Shown: in pieces, positions 36,705-44,364 of the stretch
How the letters are laid out: the number at the start of each line of letters is the position of its first letter
How positions within the stretch are numbered: position 1 is the first letter of the stretch
Assembly (NCBI RefSeq): GCF_001044255.1
Contig: NZ_JYNX01000034.1
Coordinates: 119,104 to 183,103 of the forward strand
Length of the DNA stretch: 64,000 nucleotides
Direction of reading: 5' to 3'
From: Mycolicibacterium chubuense
GTDB lineage: Bacteria > Actinomycetota > Actinomycetes > Mycobacteriales > Mycobacteriaceae
Program-made: the position numbers and the translations under genes
Notes under the pieces: generated by a model
The model's input: only the letters and a program-made list of their open reading frames with translations
Told to the model about the DNA's origin: nothing
The model's database searches: none

Positions 36705-37811
36705 ATGCCGTCGTTTCGCGCGTTGCCGCCGTCGCTCATGCGTCAGGGCGGCCGGCCCCGCCCCGACGATCCGGACGCCCGCCGCATCCACGTGCCGGTC
36801 GCGCGCGCGATGGTCGACTGCGGCGTCTACTGCGACGGCAACCGGCTGCCCGGCAAGTACACCCACGCCGCGGCGCTGGACAAGGTGCACCAGATCGAGG
36901 CCGAGGGCCGGCCGGCGTTCGTCTGGATCGGCCTGCACGAACCCGACGAGCACCAGATGCAGGCCGTGGCCGATGTGTTCGGTCTCCACGAGCTCGCCGT
37001 CGAGGACGCCGTGCACGCCCACCAGCGACCCAAACTCGAGCGCTACGACACCATGCTGTTCCTCGTGCTCAAGACGGTGAAGTACGTCGACCACGAGTCG
37101 ATCGCCAACGTGCGCGAGATCGTCGAGACCGGGGAGATCATGATCTTCGTCGGCCCCGACTTCGTGGTGACCGTGCGCCACGGCGAACACGGCGGACTGG
37201 CCGGGGTACGCAAGCGGCTGGAGGCCACGCCCGCCTCGCTCAGGTTGGGGCCCTACTCGGTGATGCACGCGATCGCCGACAGCGTGGTCGACACCTACCT
37301 CGACGTCACCGATCTGATCGAGACCGACATCGACGCGATGGAGGAGGACATCTTCTCGCCGCGGCCGCTGACCGAGATCGAGACCATCTATCTGCTCAAG
37401 CGTGAGGTCGTCGAGCTGCGCCGTGCGGTGAGCCCGCTGGCCACCGACCTGGAACGGATCGGCACCCACCACGACGACCTGGTCGATGTCGAGATCCGCC
37501 GCTACATGCGCGACGTGCTCGACCACACGATCAAGGCGGCCGACCGCATCGCCAGCTTCGACGAACTGCTCAGCTCCCTGGTGCAGGCCGCGCTCGGCAA
37601 GGTCGCCATGCAGCAGAACGTCGACATGCGCAAGATCTCGGCCTGGGTGGCGATCGCGGCGGTGCCGACCGCGATGGCGGGCATCTACGGCATGAACTTC
37701 GACAACATGCCCGAACTGCACTGGACGTGGGGGTATCCGGCCGTGCTGCTGGTGATGGTCACCGTGTGCCTGCTGCTGCACCGCACGTTCCGGCACAACC
37801 ACTGGCTGTAG
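36705..37811 (+). CDS. corA: CorA-type magnesium/cobalt transporter (Rv1239c-like)
   Basis: Pentameric Mg2+ channel of the inner membrane. The 368-residue protein has a large N-terminal cytosolic alpha/beta domain (about 25-240), the long stalk helix, and two C-terminal transmembrane helices (about 308-328 and 343-362) joined by the YGMNF selectivity loop (GMN 329-331). The final residues are basic. It stands alone on the plus strand between malic enzyme and the convergent SUFU gene; lpqY-sugABC, next to corA in M. tuberculosis, is missing here. Confidence 0.94.
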   Translation: MPSFRALPPSLMRQGGRPRPDDPDARRIHVPVARAMVDCGVYCDGNRLPGKYTHAAALDKVHQIEAEGRPAFVWIGLHEPDEHQMQAVADVFGLHELAVEDAVHAHQRPKLERYDTMLFLVLKTVKYVDHESIANVREIVETGEIMIFVGPDFVVTVRHGEHGGLAGVRKRLEATPASLRLGPYSVMHAIADSVVDTYLDVTDLIETDIDAMEEDIFSPRPLTEIETIYLLKREVVELRRAVSPLATDLERIGTHHDDLVDVEIRRYMRDVLDHTIKAADRIASFDELLSSLVQAALGKVAMQQNVDMRKISAWVAIAAVPTAMAGIYGMNFDNMPELHWTWGYPAVLLVMVTVCLLLHRTFRHNHWL

Positions 37812-37818
37812 CGGCCCG

Positions 37819-38397
37819 TCAGGCCGGGCTGGCCGCCCGTCGGCGTGGGTCGGTCACGTCGACGCCGTCCTGTTCCCAGGCCTCCCGCATCGCCGGCGCG
37901 CCCTTGAGCCGGACCCAGGCGGCCTCGGTCGCGGTGATCGGCACCGCCGACAGCACGCTCACCGGCGACAACGGCCCCGGCAGCGCGACGTCGTCGATGT
38001 CGCTGCGGCCCAACAGGAACGCGGTGAACGGCGCGCCCTGCCACAGCGGCGTCTCCAGGTCGATCAGCGCGTCGGGTTCGAGCACCAGGCCCTCGACGGC
38101 CGGCGCAGCCGCGACCACCGCCACCGACCGGGCCAGCCCGACCGGCGACGGGCCGCGCAGGGACACGATCACCTCGGCCCGGGGACCCCGCACCGGATCG
38201 GCCATCAGGTCGGCGGGATCCCCCATCGGGTGCGCCGAACATCCGAGCGAAACATAGTGCGCTGCACCGTCATCGGGGCTGCCGAAGCGCAGGATGACCA
38301 TCCGGTCGGCACCCAGGAAGGTCACGCTGGCCTCGTCGGGCTCCGTCGCGAAGTGGTCGAGCAAGCTCGCCCGCACCGTCGCCAGGACATCGGCCAC
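37819..38397 (-). CDS. SUFU (suppressor-of-fused) domain protein
   Basis: The 192-residue soluble protein matches the bacterial SUFU fold: an N-terminal helix, SVTFLGADRMVILRFGSP, a YVSLGCSAHP strand (about 47-56), RAEVIVSLRG (about 73-82) and a C-terminal PITATEAAWVRLKGAPAM segment. The role in bacteria is unknown; some members act as immunity or partner proteins, but no toxin is visible here. GTG 38397 lies 1 nt after the stop of the Rv1234-like gene, so the two are coupled. Confidence 0.75.
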   Translation of the reverse strand: MADVLATVRASLLDHFATEPDEASVTFLGADRMVILRFGSPDDGAAHYVSLGCSAHPMGDPADLMADPVRGPRAEVIVSLRGPSPVGLARSVAVVAAAPAVEGLVLEPDALIDLETPLWQGAPFTAFLLGRSDIDDVALPGPLSPVSVLSAVPITATEAAWVRLKGAPAMREAWEQDGVDVTDPRRRAASPA

Positions 38398-38398
38398 G

Positions 38399-38914
38399 TC
38401 AGATCTTCAAACGGGCCAACAGATCCCGGCCCCGCTCCGCGCTCTGCGGGTCACACAGCACGTCGTAGCGCCCGGCCACCAGTTGCAGCGTGGAGCTGAA
38501 ATCCCTTGTGCCGCGGGCCATTGCGTACGGCACAGCGGAGGTGATCAGGCCGAAGAACACACCGGCGATCAGACCGGTGATCAGCGACCCCCAGGGGCTG
38601 GGGCTGAAGAATCCCAGGATCAGGCCGATGAACAGGCCCAACCAGGCGCCGGTGAGCACGCCGCCGCCGAGCACCTTGGGCCAGGTCAGTCGGCCGGTGA
38701 CCCGTTCGACCTGCATCAGATCGACGCCCACGATGGTGACCTGTTCGACCGGAAACTGCTGGTCGGACAGGTAATCCACCGCGCGCTGGGCTTCGGCGTA
38801 CGTCGGGTAGGACCCGATGGGCCACCCCTTCGGCGGGGTGGGCAGACCCACCGGACGGCCACGGCCCGACGCGGCAGCACCCGGTGTCTGGCCTGGCTGG
38901 AACGGGCTGGTCAT
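38399..38914 (-). CDS. Membrane protein with general-stress-protein-17M-like domain (Rv1234-like)
   Basis: The 171-residue protein has a Pro/Gly-rich N-terminus (1-30), an alpha/beta domain (about 31-75; IGSYPTYAEAQRAVDYLSD, then VTIVGVDLMQVERVTG) and two glycine-rich transmembrane helices (about 86-110 and 112-135). Function unknown. ATG 38914 follows AAGGAG. It leads a two-gene unit with the SUFU protein and is divergent from the DUF4190 gene at 39034. Confidence 0.82.
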   Translation of the reverse strand: MTSPFQPGQTPGAAASGRGRPVGLPTPPKGWPIGSYPTYAEAQRAVDYLSDQQFPVEQVTIVGVDLMQVERVTGRLTWPKVLGGGVLTGAWLGLFIGLILGFFSPSPWGSLITGLIAGVFFGLITSAVPYAMARGTRDFSSTLQLVAGRYDVLCDPQSAERGRDLLARLKI

Positions 38915-39020
38915 GGTCGTGCACTCCTTCGATCCGCAAGAACCTCGTTGCTCTGTCAACGCCCGGGACGGGCCAAAGGTGCCCCGCTGCGCGTTCCTCT
39001 CGACTCACCTGTACGTACGC

Positions 39021-39026
39021 TAGGTT
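39021..39026 (+). promoter_or_regulatory. -10 hexamer of a leaderless promoter (DUF4190 gene)
   Basis: TAGGTT ends 7 nt before ATG 39034. Confidence 0.6.
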
Positions 39027-39033
39027 GATCAGC

Positions 39034-39633
39034 ATGACAAGTTCGGACGACGACGCAGGCCGAAACGACCGTTCCGACTCCCCTGCCGGCGGGTCCGAGC
39101 AGTCGTCCGCGGGCTACGAAGCCCCCCCGATCGAGCAGTCCTCCACTCCCCCCGATTACACGCCGCCGCCGGCATACAACCCGGCGCCGCCGCAGTACTC
39201 GTCGCCGACGGACTATCCCCCGCCCCCGTCCGGCTACGCACCGCCGTACCCGGATCAGAACACCGGCCCGTCGCCCTACCCGGGCGCCGGCTACGGGGGT
39301 CCGTCCTACCCGCCGCCCCCGCCCTACGGGACCGCGCCTGGCGGGTACCCGCCGCCGCCGATGGGCGGTTACCCGAACGCCGACTACGGCTACGGAGCGC
39401 CGCAGGCTCCCCCGGGCACCAACACGATGGCGATCGCATCGCTGGTCGCGTCGATCGTCGGGGTGTGTTGCGGTATCGGCTCGATCATCGGGATCGTGCT
39501 CGGCATCCTGGCGCTCAACCAGATCAAGCAGACCCGTCAGGCCGGTCACGGGCTGGCGGTCGCCGGTATCGCGGTCGGCGCGGTATCGCTGGTGATCAGC
39601 CTGGTGTGGAACATCTACGTCTTCAGTTCATGA
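39034..39633 (+). CDS. Proline/tyrosine-rich DUF4190 membrane protein (Rv1233c-like)
   Basis: The 199-residue protein has a disordered cytosolic N-terminal half (1-128) full of Pro, Tyr and Gly (repeats such as YPPPP and GYGGPSYPP) and a C-terminal DUF4190 module (about 129-199) with two transmembrane helices flanking the INQIKQTRQ-type basic loop. Such proteins may cluster through their Tyr/Pro tails. Function unknown. It is followed by a shorter paralogue at 39670, probably from tandem duplication. Confidence 0.83.
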   Translation: MTSSDDDAGRNDRSDSPAGGSEQSSAGYEAPPIEQSSTPPDYTPPPAYNPAPPQYSSPTDYPPPPSGYAPPYPDQNTGPSPYPGAGYGGPSYPPPPPYGTAPGGYPPPPMGGYPNADYGYGAPQAPPGTNTMAIASLVASIVGVCCGIGSIIGIVLGILALNQIKQTRQAGHGLAVAGIAVGAVSLVISLVWNIYVFSS

Positions 39634-39652
39634 CAGTCTTCAGTTCCTGACC
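39619..39652 (+). repeat. 17-bp tandem duplication spanning the stop codon
   Basis: Two adjacent copies (39619-39635 and 39636-39652) of a unit starting GTCTTCAGTTC match at 15 of 17 positions. The first copy holds the gene's stop codon and the second repeats it. Confidence 0.7.
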
Positions 39653-39669
39653 TTCCCGAAGTTGCACCG

Positions 39670-40092
39670 ATGACCACGAGCGGCCCCGAGCAACCCTACG
39701 ACGACGCCGGGTTGCCGCCGCCGGTGTATCCGGGTGCACCGCCCGGCTACGGCGCCGTGCCGTACCCGGCCTATCCGTCGTACTCGGACTATTCGTCGTA
39801 CCCGGCCTATCCGTCGTATCCGGGGTATCCGGCGCGGCCGCCGGGCACCAACGGCAAGGCGATCGCCGCGCTGGCGACGGCGCTGGGCGGTCTGATCTGC
39901 TGCGGGCTGCCCTCGATCGTGGGATTGGTGCTCGGCGTGATCGCGATGCGCGAGACCCGGCGCACCGGCCAGAAGGGCTTCGGGCTGGCCGTGGCCGCCG
40001 TGGTGATCAGCACGCTGCTGATCATCGTCGGCGTCCTCTATGTCGCGCTCACGACGGTGCTGTACGCCGGCAACTGGCAGTGGGCGCCCTAG
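39670..40092 (+). CDS. DUF4190 membrane protein, paralogue of the preceding gene
   Basis: The 140-residue protein has a short Pro/Tyr-rich N-terminus (about 1-56, with repeated AYPSY and YSSYPAY units) and a two-helix DUF4190 module (about 57-130; KAIAALATALGGLICCGLPS, then RETRRTGQKGFGLAVAA). It aligns with the C-terminal module of the 39034 gene, which argues for a tandem duplication followed by shortening of the disordered tail. Its stop shares CTAG (40089-40092) with the convergent CitE-like gene. Function unknown. Confidence 0.8.
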   Translation: MTTSGPEQPYDDAGLPPPVYPGAPPGYGAVPYPAYPSYSDYSSYPAYPSYPGYPARPPGTNGKAIAALATALGGLICCGLPSIVGLVLGVIAMRETRRTGQKGFGLAVAAVVISTLLIIVGVLYVALTTVLYAGNWQWAP

Positions 40093-41054
40093 CCACTCGG
40101 GGGGACGAACCGCTCGCCCAGGCGGCGCATACCGGCCGCTCGGCCCTTGCCGGCGATGACGAGCGCCATCTTGCGGCTGGCCTCGTCGATCATCTCGTCG
40201 CCCAGCATCACCGCACCCCGGGCCCCGCCCGCCCGGGAGGTGTGCCACTCGTAGGCCTCGAGGATCAGCTCGGCGTGGTCGTAGGCTTCCTGGCGGGGGC
40301 TGAAGATCTCGTTGCCCGCCGCGATCTGGTCGGGGTGCAGCACCCACTTGCCGTCGAAACCCAGCGCCGCGGCCCGACCGGCCACCCGGCGGAAGGCCTC
40401 GACGTCGCGCACCTTCAGATACGGCCCGTCGATCGCGTTGATCCCGTTGGCGCGCGCCGCGATCAGGATCCGCATCAGCACATGGTGGTAGGCGTCGCCG
40501 ACGTCGTACCCCTCGGGTTGCTCCCCCACCTCCAGCGTGCGCATGTTCAGGCTGGCCATCAGGTCGGCGGGACCGAGCACCAGCGCCTGCACGCGCGGGG
40601 CGGCGGCGATCGCGTCGACGTTCGTCAGCCCGCGGGCGTCCTCGATCTGGGCTTCGATGCCGATGCGTCCGACCGGCAGACCGTGCGCGGCCTCCACCTG
40701 ACCGAGCAGCAGATCCAGCGCATGCACATGTGAGACGTCGGTCACCTTCGGCAGCACGACGATGTCGACCGACGCTCCCGCCCGGCCGATCACGTCGATC
40801 ACATCGGTATGGGTCCACGGCGTGGTCCAGTCGTTGACGCGCACACCGCGCAGCTGTCCCGCCCATCCCGGTGCCGCCAGCGCGGCCGCGACCTGCTCGC
40901 GCGCTTGGGCTTTGGCGTCGGCGGCCACCGCGTCCTCGAGGTCGAGGAACACCTCGTCGGCGGGCAGCGTCTTGGCCTTCTCGATCATCTTCGCGCTGCT
41001 GCCCGGCACTGACAGGCACGTTCGACGGGGTCGATACCGGTTTTCCACAACCAC
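40089..41054 (-). CDS. HpcH/HpaI aldolase, CitE-like (malyl-CoA / citramalyl-CoA lyase family)
   Basis: Cleaves or forms 3-hydroxyacyl-CoA C-C bonds such as malyl-CoA or citramalyl-CoA. The roughly 320-residue TIM-barrel protein has PRRTCLSVPGSS (N-terminal CoA/phosphate site), FLDLEDAVA with metal-binding acids, a RVND substrate arginine, VLPKV, GIEAQIEDARGL and a GFDGKWVLHPDQI loop. The citrate-lyase complex partners are absent, so it acts alone. The start is uncertain: GTG 41054 or GTG 41048, both a few bases from the -10 of the divergent gene at 41074. Three TCA-cycle-related genes (kgd, mez and this) lie within 12 kb. Confidence 0.85.
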   Translation of the reverse strand: MVVENRYRPRRTCLSVPGSSAKMIEKAKTLPADEVFLDLEDAVAADAKAQAREQVAAALAAPGWAGQLRGVRVNDWTTPWTHTDVIDVIGRAGASVDIVVLPKVTDVSHVHALDLLLGQVEAAHGLPVGRIGIEAQIEDARGLTNVDAIAAAPRVQALVLGPADLMASLNMRTLEVGEQPEGYDVGDAYHHVLMRILIAARANGINAIDGPYLKVRDVEAFRRVAGRAAALGFDGKWVLHPDQIAAGNEIFSPRQEAYDHAELILEAYEWHTSRAGGARGAVMLGDEMIDEASRKMALVIAGKGRAAGMRRLGERFVPPSG

Positions 41055-41060
41055 ACTCTC

Positions 41061-41066
41061 TACTCT
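41061..41066 (+). promoter_or_regulatory. -10 hexamer of a leaderless promoter (PRC/MgtE-N/CBS gene)
   Basis: TACTCT ends 7 nt before ATG 41074 and sits within a few bases of the opposing CitE-like start. Confidence 0.65.
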
Positions 41067-41073
41067 GACAACC

Positions 41074-42369
41074 ATGGCGTCGGTCAACAGGGTCTATGCG
41101 GCCCGGCTCGCGGGAATGGTGGTGCTGGGTCCCGACGGCGAATCGATCGGCCGCGTGCGTGACGTGGTGATCAGTATCAGCCTGGTCCGGCAACAACCTC
41201 GTGTTCTCGGCCTGGTCATCGAATTGCTCACGCGCAAGCGAATTTTCGTGCCGATCCTGCGCGTGACGGCGATCGAGCCGGGGGCGGTCACACTGTCCAC
41301 CGGAAGTGTGTCGCTGCGCCGCTTCTCCCAGCGCCCCGGCGAGGTGCTGGTGCTGGGCCAGGTACTCGAAACCCGGGTGCGCGTCGACGATCCCGACCTG
41401 ACCGAGCTGGCCGGGATCGACGTCGTGGTGGTGGATCTGGGCATCGAGCAGACCCGCACGCGCGACTGGGTGGTCACCAGGGTCGCCGTCCGTCCACAGC
41501 GGCGGCTGGGCCGGCGCAGCAACGTCCACACCGTGGACTGGCAGCACGTCCAAGGCCTGACGCCCTCGGGGCTGGCGATGCCCGACCAGGGCGTGGCTCA
41601 GCTGCTCGAGCAGTTCGAGGGTCAGCGCCCCATCGAGGTGGCCGACGCGATCCGCGAACTGCCCGCCAAGCGGCGCAACGAAGTGGTCAACGCGCTCGAC
41701 GACGAACGACTCGCCGACGTGCTGCAGGAGCTCCCCGAAGACGAACAGGTCGCGCTGCTGCGGCAGCTCAAGACCGAGCGCGCCGCCGACGTGCTCGAGG
41801 CGATGGACCCCGACGACGCCGCCGACCTGCTGGGAACGATGACCCCGGCCGACGCCGAGCAGCTTCTGCGCCGGATGGACCCGGAGGACTCCGAGGACGT
41901 CCGGCGCCTGCTCAGCCACTCACCGAACACCGCCGGCGGTCTGATGACCTCGGAGCCGGTGGTGCTCGCACCCGACACCACGGTTGCCGAAGCCCTTGCG
42001 CGCGTGCGTGATCCGGATCTGACGCCGGCGCTGGCGTCGCTGGTGTTCGTGGTCCGGCCGCCGACGGCGACACCGACGGGACGCTATCTGGGCTGCGTGC
42101 ACCTGCAGCGGCTGCTGCGCGAACCCCCGGCCGCGCTCGTCAGCGGCATGGTCGACAAGGACCTGCCCAGCCTGCGGCCGGAGGATTCGCTGGGCGCGCT
42201 GAGCCGATACTTCGCCGCCTACAACCTGGTGTGCGGCCCGGTCGTCGACGAGGAGAGCCACCTGCTCGGCGCGGTCTCCGTCGACGACGTCCTCGACCAC
42301 CTGCTGCCCGACGACTGGCGGGAACGCGAAGCCGAACCCGAGATCGTGACCGCCGAGAGGACGACATGA
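41074..42369 (+). CDS. PRC-barrel / MgtE-N / CBS protein lacking the transport domain (Rv1232c-like)
   Basis: The 431-residue soluble protein has two N-terminal PRC-barrel-like repeats (about 5-145; GPDGESIGRVRDVVI), then an MgtE N-terminal superhelix (about 165-280; RRNEVVNALDDERLADVLQELPEDEQ) and a CBS pair (about 283-405; NTAGGLMTSEPVVLAPD). The MgtE magnesium-channel membrane domain is absent. In MgtE these parts sense cytosolic Mg2+ and gate the pore. The stop overlaps the start of the DUF1003 membrane protein (ATGA), which may be its membrane partner. Confidence 0.88.
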   Translation: MASVNRVYAARLAGMVVLGPDGESIGRVRDVVISISLVRQQPRVLGLVIELLTRKRIFVPILRVTAIEPGAVTLSTGSVSLRRFSQRPGEVLVLGQVLETRVRVDDPDLTELAGIDVVVVDLGIEQTRTRDWVVTRVAVRPQRRLGRRSNVHTVDWQHVQGLTPSGLAMPDQGVAQLLEQFEGQRPIEVADAIRELPAKRRNEVVNALDDERLADVLQELPEDEQVALLRQLKTERAADVLEAMDPDDAADLLGTMTPADAEQLLRRMDPEDSEDVRRLLSHSPNTAGGLMTSEPVVLAPDTTVAEALARVRDPDLTPALASLVFVVRPPTATPTGRYLGCVHLQRLLREPPAALVSGMVDKDLPSLRPEDSLGALSRYFAAYNLVCGPVVDEESHLLGAVSVDDVLDHLLPDDWREREAEPEIVTAERTT

Positions 42370-42908
42370 GCGACCTGTCAGCTCGGCAGCGCCTCGACAC
42401 GCCCAAGAGCTCCCGCTCGTTCGCGCCGCGGCTGGACGTCGAGGCGGTCGGCCGGGTCAGCGAGCGGATCGCGCGCTTCCTCGGCACCGGGCGCTACCTG
42501 GCCATCCAGACGATCTTCGTCATCGTCTGGGTGTTCCTGAACATCGGCGCCTTCGCCTGGCAGTGGGACCCCTATCCGTTCATCCTGCTGAACCTGGCGT
42601 TCTCCACCCAGGCGGCCTACGCCGCACCGCTGATCCTGTTGGCGCAGAACCGGCAGGAGAACCGGGACCGGGTGTCGCTCGAAGAGGACCGCCGGCGCGC
42701 CGAGCAGACCAAGGCCGACACCGAGTACCTGGCCCGCGAACTCGCGGCGCTGCGGCTCGCGGTCGGCGAGGTGGCCACCCGTGACTACCTGCGCCGCGAG
42801 CTCGAGGAGATCCGCGAGATGATCTTTGAGCTCCGTCCCGACGATGCCGCGGGCGACGGCGAATCGAGCAAACCCGACGCTGAGCGGCGGTCCCGGAAAT
42901 CCGGATGA
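42366..42908 (+). CDS. DUF1003 membrane protein (Rv1231c-like)
   Basis: The 180-residue protein has an N-terminal cytosolic part (1-42), two transmembrane helices (about 46-67 and 71-92; LAIQTIFVIVWVFLNIGAFA, then ILLNLAFSTQAAYAAPLILLAQN) typical of DUF1003, then a long charged coiled coil (about 93-155, RENRDRVSLEEDRRRAEQ). Function unknown. ATGA coupling to the MgtE-N/CBS protein suggests a stoichiometric complex at the membrane, possibly related to Mg2+ homeostasis. Confidence 0.85.
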   Translation: MSDLSARQRLDTPKSSRSFAPRLDVEAVGRVSERIARFLGTGRYLAIQTIFVIVWVFLNIGAFAWQWDPYPFILLNLAFSTQAAYAAPLILLAQNRQENRDRVSLEEDRRRAEQTKADTEYLARELAALRLAVGEVATRDYLRRELEEIREMIFELRPDDAAGDGESSKPDAERRSRKSG

Positions 42909-42965
42909 GACAGCTGTGGCCAATGCTGTTACACGGTCGTAGCCGAATAGGTATGGTGACGGGGT

Positions 42966-42983
42966 TCACAGGCGATCTCACAG
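42966..42983 (+). promoter_or_regulatory. Direct repeat TCACAG-N6-TCACAG, possible MtrA site
   Basis: Two TCACAG hexamers (42966-42971 and 42978-42983) lie just upstream of the cell-wall hydrolase gene. Mycobacterial MtrA is reported to bind loose direct repeats resembling GTCACAGCG near cell-wall genes. The match is partial. Confidence 0.3.
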
Positions 42984-42996
42984 CTAGGACGGTTGA

Positions 42997-44313
42997 GTGC
43001 ACATAGGGGGAGGAGCGGCCCTCGGAGCAGCGAGGAGTCGTGCCGGACGCATCGTCCGGATGCCGGCTTTCGGCGTTGCCGCAGTGTTGACCCCCCTGGT
43101 GCTCGCCGGCGCCGTCGGCGCCTCCGCGCCGTCGACCAACGCCCCGACCCGCGATGCGGCGGTGATGCCGCTGGCGGCCGTTGCGCCATCGCCCGGCGAA
43201 TCCGGCGTGTCGGTGGTGGCGGTGGCCAAGACCCCGACCCCGATGCGCATCGCCGCGGCCACGGTGTCTGCTCCCCCACCCGCGGTCGTCGTGAATTCGC
43301 CTGGCACGCTGCGTATCCCGTCGATGGCACTGGCGGCCTACCGGAACGCCGAAACAAAGATGGCCTCGGCCGCGCCCGGCTGCGGCGTGAGCTGGAATCT
43401 GCTGGCCGGCATCGGCCGCATCGAGTCGATGCACGCCAACGGCGGCGCCACCGATGCGCGGGGCACCGCGGTGCGGCCGATCTACGGCCCCAGCCTCGAC
43501 GGCACCCTGCCCGGTAACGAGGTCATCGTGCAGAGCCGCAACGCCGATCGCGTCGTGTACGCCAGGGCGCTGGGACCCATGCAGTTCCTGCCCGGCACCT
43601 GGTCGCGGTACGCCGCCGACGGGGACGGCGACGGCAAAGCCGACGTGCAGAACGTCTTCGACGCGTCGCTGGCCGCCGCCCGATACCTGTGCAGCGGCGG
43701 CCTGAACCTGCGCAGCCAGACCGATGTCCTGAGCGCGATTCTGCGCTACAACAACTCGATGGCCTACGCCCGCAACGTGCTGGCCTGGGCCGCGTCGTAC
43801 GCCACCGGCGTGGTGCCCGTCGACCTGCCGCCGATCACCGGTGAGGTGCCCGCCCTCGGGGACAGCCACCTCGACCGACCCGAAGGGCTCGGGCCCGGCC
43901 TGCCGCTCAACGCCGCCGGCCTGCCCGCCAACGATCCGCTGGCCCTGCTCCAACTCGGGCAGCGCACCGACGTCGCCAGCCTGATCAGCACCAACGTGCC
44001 CGGCTTCGCGCCCGGGCAGTCACTCGGCCCGCTGCCCGGTCCCGCGCCGGCCCCGCAGGCCGCGCCGCAACCCGTGGCGCCCCCGCCGCCGGCCTGGGTG
44101 CCGCCGTGGGTGACGCCCCCGCCGGCCCAGCAGCAGCCCGAGTGCGCGGTGTTCTGCATCACCAACACCCCTGCTCCCGCCGCGGCGCCCGTTCTCCCGG
44201 CTCCCGCCGCCCCACCGGTCGCGCCGTGGGCGCCGCCCATGCCGGCCGACCCGGTGGCCCCCGGCCCCGTACTGCCTCCCGCGCTGGGTCCGGCGCCCGG
44301 CCCGGCCGCCTGA
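42997..44313 (+). CDS. Secreted lytic transglycosylase-like protein (Rv1230c-like)
   Basis: Peptidoglycan-acting exported protein of 438 residues. The N-terminus has a hydrophobic signal/anchor (about 22-44) and an Ala/Pro-rich linker. The SLT/MltB-like catalytic domain spans about 108-270: CGVSWNLLAGIGRIES with the catalytic glutamate E143, ALGPMQFLPGTWSRYAADGDGDGKADVQN, and LRYNNSMAYARNVLAWA. The C-terminal 150 residues are Pro/Ala-rich with a CAVFC pair and probably span the wall. GTG 42997 is the start. Confidence 0.88.
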   Translation: MHIGGGAALGAARSRAGRIVRMPAFGVAAVLTPLVLAGAVGASAPSTNAPTRDAAVMPLAAVAPSPGESGVSVVAVAKTPTPMRIAAATVSAPPPAVVVNSPGTLRIPSMALAAYRNAETKMASAAPGCGVSWNLLAGIGRIESMHANGGATDARGTAVRPIYGPSLDGTLPGNEVIVQSRNADRVVYARALGPMQFLPGTWSRYAADGDGDGKADVQNVFDASLAAARYLCSGGLNLRSQTDVLSAILRYNNSMAYARNVLAWAASYATGVVPVDLPPITGEVPALGDSHLDRPEGLGPGLPLNAAGLPANDPLALLQLGQRTDVASLISTNVPGFAPGQSLGPLPGPAPAPQAAPQPVAPPPPAWVPPWVTPPPAQQQPECAVFCITNTPAPAAAPVLPAPAAPPVAPWAPPMPADPVAPGPVLPPALGPAPGPAA

Positions 44314-44364
44314 GCTCTCGGCCGCCGCCGGAGGACCGTCGACTGCGGCCTACACTCGCGGGTG

